This document shows, piece by piece, positions 1 to 13,020 of a stretch of DNA of 64,000 nucleotides. The notes under the pieces were generated by a model, which did not search any database, was not told the DNA's origin, and saw only the letters and a list, made by a program, of their open reading frames with translations. Each line of letters opens with the position of its first letter. Positions within the stretch are counted from its first letter, which is position 1. Source of the stretch: Progne subis subis (lineage: Eukaryota; Chordata; Aves; Passeriformes; Hirundinidae); contig JAKJHU010000026.1 of NCBI GenBank assembly GCA_022316685.1, forward strand, positions 5,394,501-5,458,500, written 5' to 3'. A program made the position numbers and the translations under genes.

Positions 1-319
1 CTATGTACTCAGAACTTCAAACATGTCTTTGTTCTTAACATTTGCTTTCAAGATTTATAGGCAAACTCGCTGTGCCTGGCATAAATGCTTTTGCACACAT
101 TATGCTTGCAAAACCTCATAATGGGCATGCAAATTGATATTTATTCACTCAAAGACAGTAACTACAAATAACTACTCCTGATGCAGTATCCGTTGAGAGT
201 AGCTGCGATACACTGGTGTATCCATCAAAATCTCCTTTCAAACAAGCAGTTTTCATCAAGGAAGAGGTATAGGGTTTTTTTTCCCCAAGCAGCGGTCAGC
301 AGGGAAAAGGTATAGGGGC

Positions 320-404
320 TGTTTTTACTGCTTTTGTTTTGGGTCTTGTTTTTTTGGGTGTTTGGTTTTTTTTTTTGTTTGTTTGTTTGTTTGTGTTTTT
401 TTAA
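320..404. repeat. T/G-rich low-complexity tract, (GTTT)n core
   Basis: The plus strand is almost only T and G, with a run of about 13 T followed by four GTTT units near 379-394. It is simple sequence, possibly a decayed poly-A tail read on the minus strand. No element body is recognised beside it. Confidence 0.8.
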
Positions 405-837
405 AGCATTATTAGGAACAACCACCAAAGAGCTCTGGAGGCTGTGCAGCAATAATTGCTGCAGCTGGCTGACCTCCATTGGGAAGGGCTGTGTGAAACA
501 GAGAACGGACAGCAACAACCCTTCCAGTACCTTCAGCTGAACTGCTTGTTTGCACTGTCATTAAAATACAATTATGCATGGTTTTACTTTCACAGAATCA
601 CGTTCTAGAGACAATAAGATTCTTGCCCTAGCAACCACGGAAGCTGTATCAAGTGCTCTGCCTCCTTCTCTCTATACCCACAAACCTGCCACAGTAATTA
701 TCATCAGGCTTATGGAGATTAATTTAAGATTGCAAAGCTCTGATAATGAATTCTATAGCAAACAAACAAAAAATGCTTTTAACCACCAGGCCTTTAGCCA
801 AGAACAGTAACAAAAATAATTTTTTCCTCCCACTACC

Positions 838-932
838 TTAAAAGAAAAAAAAAAAAAAAAACAAAAACAAAAAACAAACAAACAAAAAACCCCACAAACA
901 ACAACAACAAAAAAACTCAAAAAAAACCCCCA
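838..932. repeat. A/C-rich low-complexity tract
   Basis: A run of about 18 A is followed by CAAAA, CAAA and CAA units and short C runs, with hardly any G or T on the plus strand. It creates a spurious Phe/Val-rich minus-strand frame. Confidence 0.85.
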
Positions 933-1937
933 CCTACCATTTTCTGATGCTGTTACAACTCTCATTCTAAATCAATTTAACACTACCATTCTCTCATAAG
1001 AATAGTATATGATTTTTTGAACTTTGTAAACAAGAACAAACACACAAATTATCTGCACTGTTATTGAGAAGATGAAGAAAACAGTTGTGAAATTAATTAT
1101 ATTATGCTCAAAGAGAAAATTCACAACTAAGTTAACATGCAGAGGTTTTCTCTGTGGAGGACAGAAGACACATAACCTTCTCATTCAGCTTCACAACTTA
1201 CATAAGTTTGAATCACTGCTATTATTTTTCTGCTAGAGAACTGTTGGAATGAAGTTTGTTATGTAACACAAAGAAAATGGATCAAAGATGTTGTTAAGAC
1301 CCCAGAATGTATAAGAAATAACTACTCAGTGTGTTAGCTTAATGAAACAAAACTTCAGCTGCATTCTGCTTTGACTTATTTTTATACTTCAGCAGATCAG
1401 TCAGTTTAGATTGATCAAATATTTACTTGTAATCAACATGATCAATTAATGCATTTGATTTCAATGTAAGGACTGTTCAGAGGCAAAACAAAACAGACTA
1501 GGTTCTAGTATTCCCATCTGAGATGTCACACGCTGCAATGACTACCACTTGCTGTTCAAGGACATAGAACTTCTTTCTCCTATCATTCAGAGCAAAAATT
1601 CTCTTCCTTTCCAAAGTACACACCATTTCAAATTGTACTGTCAATGCATTAATAGAATACAGCCCAAAATTTGTATTCGGGGCAGGGAATGGGAGACACT
1701 CATTCTATAGAAAAGAGCTAGCTGGCTTATATTTTGAAGAGATAAGGCATATTTGCTATTCTCTTGTTTAATTAAGAAATAACCAAAATTAATTTAAATT
1801 CAATGTAAAAGGTACTTTTATTAATTTGAGATACAGTTTAGGAAAAGGACACCAAAAAAACCTTCAAAGAGTGGTGGAAAATTGAGAATGAAGTGTTAGT
1901 ATGTCTTATACTGTGCAATTAGTTTGTATTAAGCTCA

Positions 1938-1987
1938 GCCTAAGCCATAAATATCATTACTTGCCTAAGCCATAAAGATCATTACTT
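1938..1987 (+). repeat. 25-bp tandem duplication
   Basis: Two adjacent 25-bp units (1938-1962 and 1963-1987) begin GCCTAAGCCATAAA and end ATCATTACTT. They differ at one base (T in the first, G in the second). This is a simple local duplication with no coding context. Confidence 0.9.
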
Positions 1988-2887
1988 CTGTGATATTTAA
2001 AGCTGGGATGACTTTCTTATGGTATAAAATACACATTCATCCATATTCTAAAATTGTTCAAGAATAATTCTGTCCCTGTTATTGTTCCAAAAATATTTTC
2101 TTTTTTATAATTTAATACTTACTTTAGACTTAATGACTAAAGCAGCTAAAAGAGTGACGAGTGGTGACTGGTTTTCCTTAGTTCTTATTCTGTTGATGTT
2201 CTGCTAGTGCTATTACTCTGATCTTCCTTATTTAGGCTTTCATTGCTATCTTGGGGAAGATCAAGATGCATGAAAATAGACACTGTTCTCGAACCTGTGT
2301 TGAATACAACTTACTTTATTGATGAAGAGGACAGTGCTGCCATATTAGACTGACTCCACATATAAAAAAAAGATACAGAACTGAGGCTTCCATCTTCTGA
2401 ATTTGCCTCATGATATTCTGCACTACGCCTGAGGAAAGCTTTTAACTTCCAGACTTTATGCCTGTTTTCAAAGTGAAAGTGCTATGGCCCTAAGACAATT
2501 TTATTAGCTTTCTTTCCTTTTTTTTCTTATCCTTACATTCTTTATACATAGACCATAAACATGGATTTCATCTTGCTTTGTTTACATAGAACAGATTTAG
2601 TTCCCTTATAAATCTGCGAAATGGAAATAAACACTTGTGAATGTTGTCATGTTTAAGCCATTAGTCACAAGCCTCAGAAGACAAATTACCTTAAGCATGG
2701 TTCAGGAACAGCAGAAGACTGCTTATTTTAACTCATCTTTATTACAGAAAAAAACCCAACAAAACTGAATGTTGCCAGTGATGCACTGTGTTTTTATCTG
2801 ACCATTTAGGTAAGGTTTCATGGGAAAGGCAAAACTGATGGTTGAAAGAAGGTTTTTATAGAAACTATTTAATGGTGGTGTTTGTTT

Positions 2888-2931
2888 GGTTTTTTTTTGT
2901 TTTTTTTTTTTATTTTTTTTTTTTTTTTTAA
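2888..2931. repeat. Poly-T rich tract
   Basis: Long T runs are interrupted by single G and A bases. It yields a Lys-rich minus-strand frame that is not a gene. Confidence 0.85.
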
Positions 2932-4564
2932 ACCATGAACCGTACGACATAAGTATTTCTGTCCTTAGTTGTCCTACTCAATACTGCATCTTCCCTCTAT
3001 ACTTCAAATGAATCAAGTCAATTCTCCAAGACAACCCTATCAGGCAAAAAGAGAGAAACACTGTGAGTAGACCAAAGATGTATACATACACTGATGAGCT
3101 TCTTCATGTATGTCTGGAACTAATTTCTGTTTGTTTTTCCTCTCAGCAGAGGTCACTGGTTTTCATCTCTGGTGTACTCAGCTATTCTCAGAAAACACGT
3201 AGGAATCTTTGAAAATAAAACTTTGAAAACTTCTCCGTTATTATTTTTAAACCATGTCCAAAATTAACCAGTGTGTTCCAAAATTACTATAGGGAAATAT
3301 GAGTAACAGAGGTAGTTAGTAAAACTGCCTAGGTCTCATTACTAGTCAAGTAGAAGAGGGCTAGAACTGCATTTTTGTAGGCTTTGAAAAACTACAAAAG
3401 ACTTCTGGGAATGGAATTGTATTTAAAAGAAGAAATTTGCAATCTCTTGCTGTTCAAATCTGAAGAACTCTGAAGAGTAGTAGAAGGATATGGATATAAA
3501 AAAAAAAAATAATTTAGAGAGGATTTAGACACAAACTATCATTAATTTGCAACACCAGGGCATTAACCCAAAGACCTCTGGTGGTTTTCTTGTCATGCCT
3601 TGTAACATTAAATATTCAGTTTCTTCTATAAATGTATCAGTATTATGATGTCAGAATAATATAAAAAATATTATTAATCCTAGTAATTAGCAAACACATC
3701 AGTACAATTCTAGTTCTAGCAATGCTAAATAACTACAAGATAAACCCCAAGCTATCTCCAGTCATCATGGTTTCTCAGGCTTTGTGACTGCATTACTACC
3801 ATTGTCATATTTTCAAGAAAAAGCACCACAATATCTTAAGTTATTCTAACACATCCTCAGTCATTTGGCAGAGCTCACTGGAGATAACGGCTGCAGAACT
3901 GCTCATCCAAATTTCACATCAAGCATCATGTCTTTGAAACTACTCATTACACACTTAAGTTTACTAACAAATGCCTCATCACATGCATTTGATTTTTAGT
4001 TTTAATTCAGACATTGAAAAATATTTTAACTACTTACACAGTTTAAACAGCATAGGGAAACATTACATGATCTGATCAGTAAATTTCAGAGGAAAGTCAT
4101 GCTTCCTTTCTCCATCTAGGTATGAAGCAATAGTGTGGGTTGACTTCAAACATTTTCTAGCACTGTCTTTAGCATGCAGAACAGAGGAACACATGGTGTC
4201 ATGAAAATTAAGCATCAGTATGGTTATTCTGTCCTTGAATATGTTATAATGGCTCCCAAGTTTCATGCATCTCCATATATCAGCTGTGCTTCCTGAGAGG
4301 TTATACTTCCTAATGCAAGGTAAAAGAAATCTGGTAAATCAGGAGTAGAAAAAGCAGACCTGCAGTTTCCCAAGCAAAGCATAAGACTGTTGCCCATATC
4401 AAAACTACAGAAATGAATGCATTTATTGCAGACATATTTCAGCTACTCTGATGACTGTTCTCCACAGAAGAAGGAAAACATAAGAAAATGGCCTTTCAGA
4501 CCTTGCATTAAAAGCTATTGATTTCACTGGCTGCAATTTATCTGGTATCTCATTCTCTTTAGGG

Positions 4565-4607
4565 AAAAAAAAAAAAAAAAATAAATAAATAAATAAATAA
4601 ATAAAAA
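4565..4607. repeat. Poly-A followed by (AAAT)n microsatellite
   Basis: About 16 A are followed by six or more AAAT/TAAA units. This is typical of a slippage-expanded poly-A tail, but no retroelement body can be recognised on its left. Confidence 0.85.
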
Positions 4608-4955
4608 ATTACTCAGCTGGGGCACATAATTACTGCCAGCAGCATAAGATGCTTTACAGTGCAAGATCATACTAACACATTAATTGTTTCTATGACAGTT
4701 CTGTGAGAAACAGGGAAGAGTCCTGCCTATTTGTTAGGAGATTCATAAGCAGTGTCACACTATGTCTCATCCTGCAGATTCCCTCAGCAAAGTATTCATC
4801 ATCATAATCACTGAGCAAAGTATGTGCTATGTTTAAGAACAGGTTGCCAAAGCCTAATGGAAATTCAAACGTATTGTGGAACTGAGAGACAAAGTAAGAC
4901 AAATTGTTATGCCTCACTGTTAAGATTGAATTTGTAGAACAGTACACAAATGCAA

Positions 4956-5640
4956 CACAGAATCACAGAATGGGTAAGGTTAGAAGGGACCCAGTGGGTC
5001 ATCTGGTCCAACCTACCCAGCTCAAGCAGGTTCAGTCCTAGAGTACATGGCGCAGGATTGTGTCCATACAGTTCATCAGTATCTCCAGTGAGAGACTCCA
5101 CCCCTTCTCTGGGCAATCTGTTCCAGCACACAGGCACCCATACAATAAAGAACTTTGTCCACGTATTCAGGTGGAATTCCAGTGCACCAGTTTCTGCCCA
5201 TTGACTCTTGTCTTATTGCTTTGCACCACTCAGAAGAGCCTGACTCCATCCTCTTAACACTCTCCCTTCAGATAGTTATATCCACTGATGTGGTCCCCTT
5301 TCTGTTGTCTCTTCTGAAGTCTGGACAATCCCAACTTCCTTAGCCATTCTTTGTGAGAGAGATGCTCCCATCCCTTAATCATCTTTTTCACCCTCCACTG
5401 GACTTGCTTCTGGAACTCCAGGTATCTCTTGCACTGAGGAACCCAGAACTGGGCACAGCACTCCAGTTGTGACCTCACCAGGGCTGAGCAGAAGGGCAGG
5501 ATCACCTCCCCTGATCTGCTGGCAATGCTATTTCTAATGCACCCCGGGATCCCATTGGCCTTCTTGGCCGAAAGGACACACTGCTGTCTCATGCACAGCT
5601 TGCTGTTCACCAGGACTGTTTGCTGCATTCTGTGTGGTTT
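4956..5640 (-). mobile_element. CR1 LINE fragment, 3' end, minus strand
   Basis: The plus strand begins at 4956 with ACACAGAATCACAGAATG and then 'agaagggaccc...catctggtccaacc', the reverse complement of the usual CR1 3' end. This fixes the element on the minus strand with its 3' end at the left. The right part (5254-5628 minus) still reads as the C-terminal part of CR1 ORF2. The element is truncated at its 5' end, the usual product of target-primed reverse transcription. The 5' limit is uncertain, since similarity fades around 5615-5640. Confidence 0.93.
5254..5628 (-). pseudogene. CR1 ORF2 C-terminal remnant
   Basis: An open frame of about 124 codons matches the end of the CR1 ORF2 polyprotein. 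Recognisable blocks are LVNSKL..RQQC, a KANGI.GCI stretch, SRSGEVILPFCSALVRSQLE, an 'FWVPQ' block, VQWRVKKMIKG.EHL and LRKLGLSRLQKRQQKGD. The endonuclease and reverse transcriptase catalytic domains are absent, so it is a dead fragment. The first Met is internal to the family protein and is not a true start. The remaining 3' part of the ORF (towards 4956) continues in another frame, for example the block CWNRLPREGVES near 5095-5130, which shows frameshift decay. Confidence 0.88.
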
Positions 5641-8600
5641 GTGGTCCCTGGAGCCATTTAAATCTGGCGTGGTGGCTCTGGTAACACCCTGACATCAGTC
5701 TCACCAGCTCAGGCTGCAGGATTTTGTCAGGCTCCTACGCATCTCCCAACTGTTGCTAAATGCATCTTTATTCCAAAGAGTATCAGCTAAGTGGTTTTGT
5801 TTCTCTCAACTCCATTCATCCGCAATCTTCTGACAGTGACAGTTACTCAGCAAGCTATTTAATATTTAAATAGAAAGAATCTTGAGAAAGCACAGAAGTT
5901 TTGTATTTCTTGGTTGCTGTTTGAAGAGAGATGGGGATAAAATGATGCCTGAAGATTTTATATTCTTACCAGATTCTATTTCATAAAACAGGATTACTCC
6001 ATATTCTGAACCACAAACCTGTGTTTTCTCCCTTACATTTTTCTTTAATCTCTCATCCTTGAGTATTTCTAAACAAGTCCTTATGGCACACCCTGACAGA
6101 AATGTCTTAGAAAAAGCTGCTTGCTTCAATAAAAAGATCCAAGTCCAAATGTAAGGATCCTACACAGAAAATCTTTATTTTTCTGAAAAACTGTCAAAGA
6201 AAGAGTTTATTAGTAAAATTAGGAATCATTAATTACCACAGAAAGGTAAACAAGATGAATGTGAAAAATGTATTCTGCAGATGCACTAACAAAGTATTTA
6301 AGCATAAGCTTAATTACAAGAAAGTAAGTAATCCCAGTGGCCTGTATAATTGCTGTAAGATCACATCACCAGGACATAGAAGCTATTTTTGCCTCTCAGG
6401 GAATTGTTGGATTTTTGGGATTCCAGAATATCTTTGAAAGGTCACTCTGAGATGATTAATTAACTAAGAAAAGAGACAGACTGAATGACTTCATTACAAC
6501 TTAAATTGAGATACATATCATGCCATTTAAACTGAAGAAATGATGGACTAAATTATAAAGGCATTTAAAGTCAGCTCCACAGATCAAACAACAAACAATT
6601 GAAAAGCTATAAAGAAAATAGCAGTGGTAACTTTAATCTAAGCACTTTTAGGAAAATATTTTTTCTTTACTGAAGATATTTGATTATTTTCTACTTTATG
6701 CATAGAAGAAATCCATGTGTTCTGTAAACCAGTCTTATATACAAGTCAGCTTTTCAAGTTCTTGTAGAACTGTTCTATATGTGTCAAAACATCCAATCGG
6801 GGCCAACAGATACCTGCAGGCTGGTGGGGTTTCGTCCTCCCTTCCTGCCTTCCTGGTGAAGAAATGGGGAGAGCACTGGAGACAGGTACTGAGGTGGGCT
6901 GGGAGATCAAGGTAGGGTGGTCCAAGATGCTGTGGTGGCTCCGGGGAATAGGGCAGACTCCTACCAGGGCCTATCCCAGCTCCCCCTGCTCACCAATCCC
7001 CTGGCATCCACAGTCTGGATTCCACCATGGTGTCCAGCTGGGATAAGCTGAGTGCACAGGCCCCAGGCTGGTACTTGGCTGCACCTCCCATGGTGGCCCT
7101 AGGTCTGTAAGCACATCTCTGAACAGTCCAGGAGGACAGGATAACTCCCTAAACAGGGTTTGCACCTCTTTCTCCATCCATAGTACAATCAAAAGTGTTG
7201 GGAGGAGCAACGCAAGGAGGGAGCAAGCTAGGCACAGGTAGGAGCATCCTAGGGCTGATATAAATCAAAAAAGTCACATGTAGATTAGGATTCTTGCGCC
7301 ATCCCACCTCACAGATTTGGCATCCCGTGCTCTGTGGTAAAAATGCCTATTTCAGTCATTAAGATTAGTATTTGCTTCATGCCTATTTCTTAAAGAAGCT
7401 TGGATTAAAATGACATTATTTAGGAGTAGAGTTTACTTAGTTGTTTGCTTTGAAGTTCCTTGGAAATCATCTAAACCACAGGCATTTCAGTGTAATAAAG
7501 CCAATTTAAAATACTCTATTCTAGCTCTTCAAGAATGCCCTTAAACATCAATGCATTTATTATGCCAGAAGATTACTCCCAAGTGATGAAAAATTAGCTT
7601 ACTTCATGTCAGGAGAAAGTCATACTGAGTTTTGTTAAATGTACCTTTATGTTTAAAGCATATTTTCAATAGTTAACACTTCAAATTCCTTAGTAAAGGA
7701 TAAAACATTATAGTTAGAAATACAGACTAAGTACATGGTTTTAAAAAGCAAATGGTATACTCTAAAAAGCAAGAGTAGATGGTAGTGCTCCCTTCCCTCC
7801 GACTGATGTAAAGGAAGAGCAGTTCCTTTGATATTTTCAATGTTAGAGCACTTAAAAGTTAATGCAACTGAGATAAAATACCAGTTTTGAAATTGGTCCT
7901 AAGAGGCCAAATTTAGAAGTTGATCAGCACTTGGATTTAAATTCAGTAAAATGAGTCAGACCCCTCTTATAATTGGACAGATTTGTTGGTTAGAGTCTCT
8001 ACACAGTTGAAGAGAACAATGTAATTCAGAAAGGTGATCACAATAATACTGAATTTTGGATGACTGCATCACAATCATTTGTGATTTCAGCTTTAGGAAT
8101 TACTACCTCCTCTTGTTAGGCATAGAAAATTACAGGATACCACCAGAGTTTCTGTGATTAACTAGTACATTTGACAATAACAATATTGCACTCCCAATAT
8201 ACCAAAGCATTTTAAAACAGTATTGCTGGTGGGCAGGATCATTATTGCTGTCTACTAAGAAGATTGGGGATCCAGGAAGTCAGTTCAATGGTCTCTGATC
8301 TTAGCACCAGGGATTACTAGGATATGAGCAGAAGAAAAATTGTAGGTACCTTACTAAATCTTAGTATTGCCAAAGTAAAGAAGAAAAAAAGGTTTTGGAT
8401 TGGATATAGGGATGTTGTAGTAGTGCTGACCCCTGCAAGGGATCAGCAATACAAACCTTGAGAAGGTCAGTTACATTATGTTAATGGCATTTTTCATTTC
8501 TGCAGTGAAAAATGTAATCTACAGAAGATTACTGCCCCATTCTGAAAGTACTGCATCTAGAATTACCATGAATAGGAAACGATAAGTTGTTTCCTTATAC

Positions 8601-11509
8601 TAATCAGAGAATCCCTGAAGTGACAAGTATCATAAAAAAAGGAGATTATTTAATGTGCCAGGATCTGCTTTCATCAGCAATAATTTGATAAGTTTGTTAT
8701 AATGTTAGTCTGCTGCTCATGCAGTATTTTACATAGGAATACAGCAAAACCTCATGGAGGAAAAGTGTTAATAGCCTCTCATACAGCTGCCCTAAAACAA
8801 CCACTTATTTCACAGTCAGTCCAAGGCTAGGCTTTTTGATCTTTTTCTTCCATCTTGTAACTCATCTACTACTTTTCAGTTCAGTTATAAGATGATGTAC
8901 ATAAGCTTGTGATGCCTCACATTTTTAAAAATAAAAAGGAAATAAAAAAAATTCTATATAGCACAGCATCTTTTTTTTTTTTTCATCATTTGCATTGCCA
9001 TTTTATTGTTACTGAAAGTGCTTTTGCACTGTGTCCGAATGCTCAAATGATGGTAGAAAGAGCATGAAGCTTTTATTTTTCCCTTGGAAAGTGAAGAGAG
9101 TAAGTTTCACCCTAGTTAGGCAGGTTCCTTATTTTCTGCATTCACACTGTGCATTTAATCCATTGTCTCATGGCAGATAGGACTAAATGAATTGGTTGCC
9201 TCACCATTTTTCTAATGTGATACCATTCAACTCTATTAAAAGGATTTTTTTTTTTCTCTTACAAAGCAGTACTTTTGGGGGGATTTTATTGCAACTTAAT
9301 TTGCCTTATTGTATGTACTGCTGAGTGTCTCATTTCCTTTGTCCATTGCTTATTTACAACTGTATATAATCTGTTTCCTTTTCACAACTGTATTTACTTT
9401 TGTTAATGCATTCCATTGTTAGTTTTTCTTTCTAAAAGTAAACCGTCTGGATTTCATTTGACTAAGTTTTCTTTATTTAGTGTTAATGTTAGTTTTGAGG
9501 TCTTCATCCATATTGAAGAATCTCTACATACTAGACAACCTACAGACCTATTTTTTAGATGAATAAAAACTACAGAGTTTAAGAAAGAGTAGCCATTGTT
9601 TCTCCAGCTTGTTATGTTCTGACATTTTATTGCATTTTATTCCACTTGATTTCTTTGTAGGCTGCTTTAGGCAAAAATTCTTTCCTACAAAATTCAATAT
9701 GGATGCACACAATCCCATTCTATTTGATCACACATTACTGAAGTACATAGAGCACAATTGATGTAACCAATGTAAGAAAACTAAGAATAGCAATGTGTTA
9801 AAAACAAAAGGATTCTACTTTCTAGATTCTTTCAAAATGCTTAGCACTAAGGAACTAAAAAAGACTGATGCAACTCCAGCTACAGAGCACCTGATTCAGC
9901 CTTTAGCCTCCATCCTCAGTTATTACCTATCCATTTTAATAATGGACTGCAGCTTTTTTCTTTCCTGTATTCTATCAGAACTCAGGTGATGATAAACCTA
10001 AGTGCAGTTGTTTTTTAAAAGCATCCAACTGTGTTTTACTGCTTGAGACTTGTGTCCAGGTGGTACTCAGCATTGGTAGTCAAGGTCAAGATGTTCCAGA
10101 CCATTATGTGTCACCACGTTCCAGCAATAGAGAGCCAGGGACAGTGCTTTGATGGAAACATCTCTGTGACCATGTCTTTCTGTCTCTCTGACTACCAGGA
10201 AGCACAGGTACTCTGAGCAGTCAGAAGGTATGAGTGCATTTTTTACCTGTCTGTCCTTGAAATACAGTGTGGGACCACCATTGGATTATCCTAAAACAAG
10301 GGGACAAAGGTAGGGAATATTAAGGCTGGCTGTGAAGACCTACTTAAGAGCAGTTCATAGCTTCCATGAAACCACCACCTCTTGGTTAGGCAAATATTCA
10401 GGTGGTAACACTGACTGTTCAGACAGGGCCTTCGTTTTCTCACCTGTACTCCTCCTATGCCCAGGCAAACATTTTTGAAGTGCATTCATGCTGCAAAATC
10501 TCTGGTTGAGAATACTGCTGAAAATGTGGCTACACCCTACAGAGCAGCCAGCTCCTGCACCACTATCCAAAAATAAAAAAATTGTCATTGTGAAACAGAG
10601 GGACTCCCAAGAAATCCTGTCCATTGATCCACCAATGCAGTTCTCTGTTCTTGGTTCAGAGCATTTAGACCTCAAGGCACCATTACGGTAATTTGGTTTC
10701 ACCTTCTGCTTAAAATTAGAGTTTACAAGGTTTATTTCACTGCAGCAGATACTAGTGAGGTGGAAGCTAAAGATTATTATGTCTAACTGATCTGATTGTA
10801 TCAAAATGAAAACCCCATAAAAATTGATTTTTAGGAGCCAGGGATTATGCTGTTCTTCTAAGTGCAAATGGTTTGATTTTTCTTTTTAATTTCCCATTTA
10901 TATTTATGCACTTAATTTTTTTATAGTGCTAAATATACATTCAAGCTAAGCCACCTCAAGATTTTGTACCAAGACTTGCCCCTCATAAATGTATTTATTG
11001 AATTCACACAGGCTGAGATTTCACATACAGATCCACCCCAGTAAGTAAGAAGGGAGGAAAGATGTTTTAAAAACTCATAGTATATTTAGAAGTAACAAAA
11101 GGTGAAATTATTTTGACAGATATTTATCGAGTTGATATCTGAGAAGACGTTCAAATACTAACATGATTGTGCGTTCAGCTACTGTACAGTGGCTCAGGTG
11201 TTATGTATTAAAGCACTCTCTACTGTCCTAGTCCCAAAGCCTTACCCATTAACAAGACAGAAATGCAGACTATTGTCTCTTTTACTAAATGATGGCTTCC
11301 CAGTACTAGCTGAAGATGGATAGGACTTGGGATCATGAGGTAGTAGGAGGGAATTCCAGGCTTACAACCAGGATTTAGGTCTGTGGGTATGGACAACCTG
11401 AAAAGTATGGCATGTTGTTTGTTGATTTAACTTTTCTGCCCCTCCTGTGAGTTTATGTGAGGCTTTAGGTTTCTGTAGAATTCTTGATTTCTTCACAAGG
11501 AAAGGTCAT

Positions 11510-11540
11510 GGGGGGGGCGGGGGGGGGGGGGGGCGGGGAG
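11510..11540 (+). repeat. Poly-G tract with two interrupting C
   Basis: The plus strand carries G runs of about 8, 15 and 4 separated by single C bases, ending GGGGAG. It is a low-complexity guanine tract able to form G-quadruplexes and prone to length change. The Pro-rich minus-strand frame across it is an artefact. Confidence 0.9.
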
Positions 11541-12359
11541 GTTGATATATAATTGATGTAGAAAACTGTTAGGGCAAAGAGCTCTGTGCTTAGAGGAAAG
11601 TACAGAGTTTCTAAAAAAAGAATAACACCTGGAGTGCTGTAGAATAAGGCCTCAGAAAACTGCTGATGCAATGGATTTTTAACCAGTCCCTATCTGAGGA
11701 ACCTTCCTTCCCCCTGACAAAGCCAGTAGCCATCTCTAAATACTCATATATAAACTTTCAGCTATGAAATCAAAGTTAATTTGTGTTTTGCAAACACCTA
11801 TTTTAAATGGAACTTATTCAAATGTACATAAAGTTGTTTGCTGCATTTATGGAATATTTCCCTACCTTTTAAAAATATATTCTGTAGCAATGACATCAAA
11901 GCAGAGTCAACCAGGGACAAGTTTTGAGATGTTTCAAAAATGCTTCTTATAACAAGCTTGATAAGAAGCAAGAAGGATAATGATGTAAATATTTTAAACA
12001 CAAAGTAAACAAGACAGACCCACCTCTACCCACCCCCTTGGAAAAACACCAACAAAAAATTGGTCCAACCTCCACCCCAAATCCCCTAGGGTGCCAATAA
12101 AATTTTCAAGAAGACAACTGAGGAAGAACCTTTATTGAAACAAAAATTTTAAAATTATAAGACTGCTTTATTAAACAAAAATCTAATGCATCAAAAACAC
12201 TAGGAGATAATTTTATACAGCCTTTTTTTCCTCAGCTAAGAAATAAGACTTTCCTAAAGGTCTAGCATTACTTGAAAATACTGTGTATGGAAGATGGATC
12301 TTTGCTTGAACCATATTCTACATAACAGCCAGAAACTCAAAATCAAAAGCAAACTATTA

Positions 12360-12361
<2 letters not shown>

Positions 12362-12392
<31 letters not shown>
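12362..12392. repeat. Poly-T tract (31 T)
   Basis: This is an uninterrupted homopolymer. It may be the poly-A tail of a minus-strand retroposed sequence, but nothing on its right side is recognisable as the source. Confidence 0.9.
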
Positions 12393-12410
12393 CTGAAAGA
12401 CTGTTAAAGG

Positions 12411-12436
12411 TGTTTAAGTCTGTTAAGTCTGTTAAG
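12411..12436 (+). repeat. 9-bp tandem repeat (TTAAGTCTG)n
   Basis: TTAAGTCTG is repeated nearly three times in a row just right of the poly-T tract. It is simple tandem sequence. Confidence 0.75.
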
Positions 12437-12534
12437 TTCTTAATACTTCTCACTGGAAGAGAATAAAACCACATTATTTGAATTGGTTAAAGCTGGAGTG
12501 TACAAAACTTCTACTCCCATTGGGAACAATCCTA

Positions 12535-12600
12535 CACCTACAAGGTATTGGACAAGATGACCTCAGAGGTGTTTCCATCCCTTATTTCTTTGACTCAATG
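12535..12600 (+). mobile_element. Probable small CR1 3'-end fragment
   Basis: The segment 'ggtattggacaagatgacct' followed by 'cagaggtgtttccatccc' resembles the CR1 3' untranslated end (usual form TTGGACTAGATGACCTC...AGGTCCCTTCCAACCC) on the plus strand. The terminal octamer repeat is degraded to 'tctttgactc'. The match is short and diverged, so the call is tentative. Confidence 0.5.
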
Positions 12601-13005
12601 AATAAACATTAACCTAATCAGAATAGGTGTACTGTTTATCTAAGCAATAACATTCAGTTAACTGGAGTACACAAGGGAATAGCCAACTCTGATGTTGCTG
12701 ATTAAACAAGATCAGAAAGCTTTAAAATAAGCTTTGGAGTTTTAATTTGCAGACCTTGGTAGGAGTCTGTATTTTTGTAACCTGTATATAACCTTGGACC
12801 TATGAAATCTCAAATAAGAGGTTTTTTTTATAGGAAAATAGTTTGTAAAGCACAAAGGCTACAGACTTCAGCTCTTAGACTACATGTAAATTAGTGTGCT
12901 ATAATTCTTCAGACACACAGCCTTGAAGTAATTTCACAGAGGAAGAAAGAAAATTTAAAGAGCATCTTATATCAAGAATAGCTTAGAATACAGGGTGTTG
13001 CTGGA

Positions 13006-13020
13006 TTTTTTTTTTTTTTT
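13006..13020. repeat. Poly-T tract (15 T)
   Basis: An uninterrupted T homopolymer in non-coding sequence. Confidence 0.85.

Larger units (their letters stand above)
1..4955. other. Unique AT-rich non-coding DNA
   Basis: No gene or recognisable transposon is visible. The longest open frames are under 100 codons and run through T- or A-rich simple sequence, giving Phe/Lys-rich peptides with no family resemblance. The stretch contains the low-complexity tracts near 320, 838, 2888 and 4565 and a 25-bp tandem duplication at 1938, listed separately. It is most likely intergenic or intronic. Confidence 0.6.

Noticed and set aside
841..932. CRISPR-like or satellite array from the repeated AAAC units
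   Set aside because: It is plain low-complexity A/C sequence without regular repeats and spacers.
10355..10867. Longest open frame in the window (170 codons, minus strand)
   Set aside because: No domain, signal peptide, repeat or splice context is recognisable. In AT-rich DNA of 64 kb a frame of this size can occur by chance, and an overlapping plus-strand frame exists.
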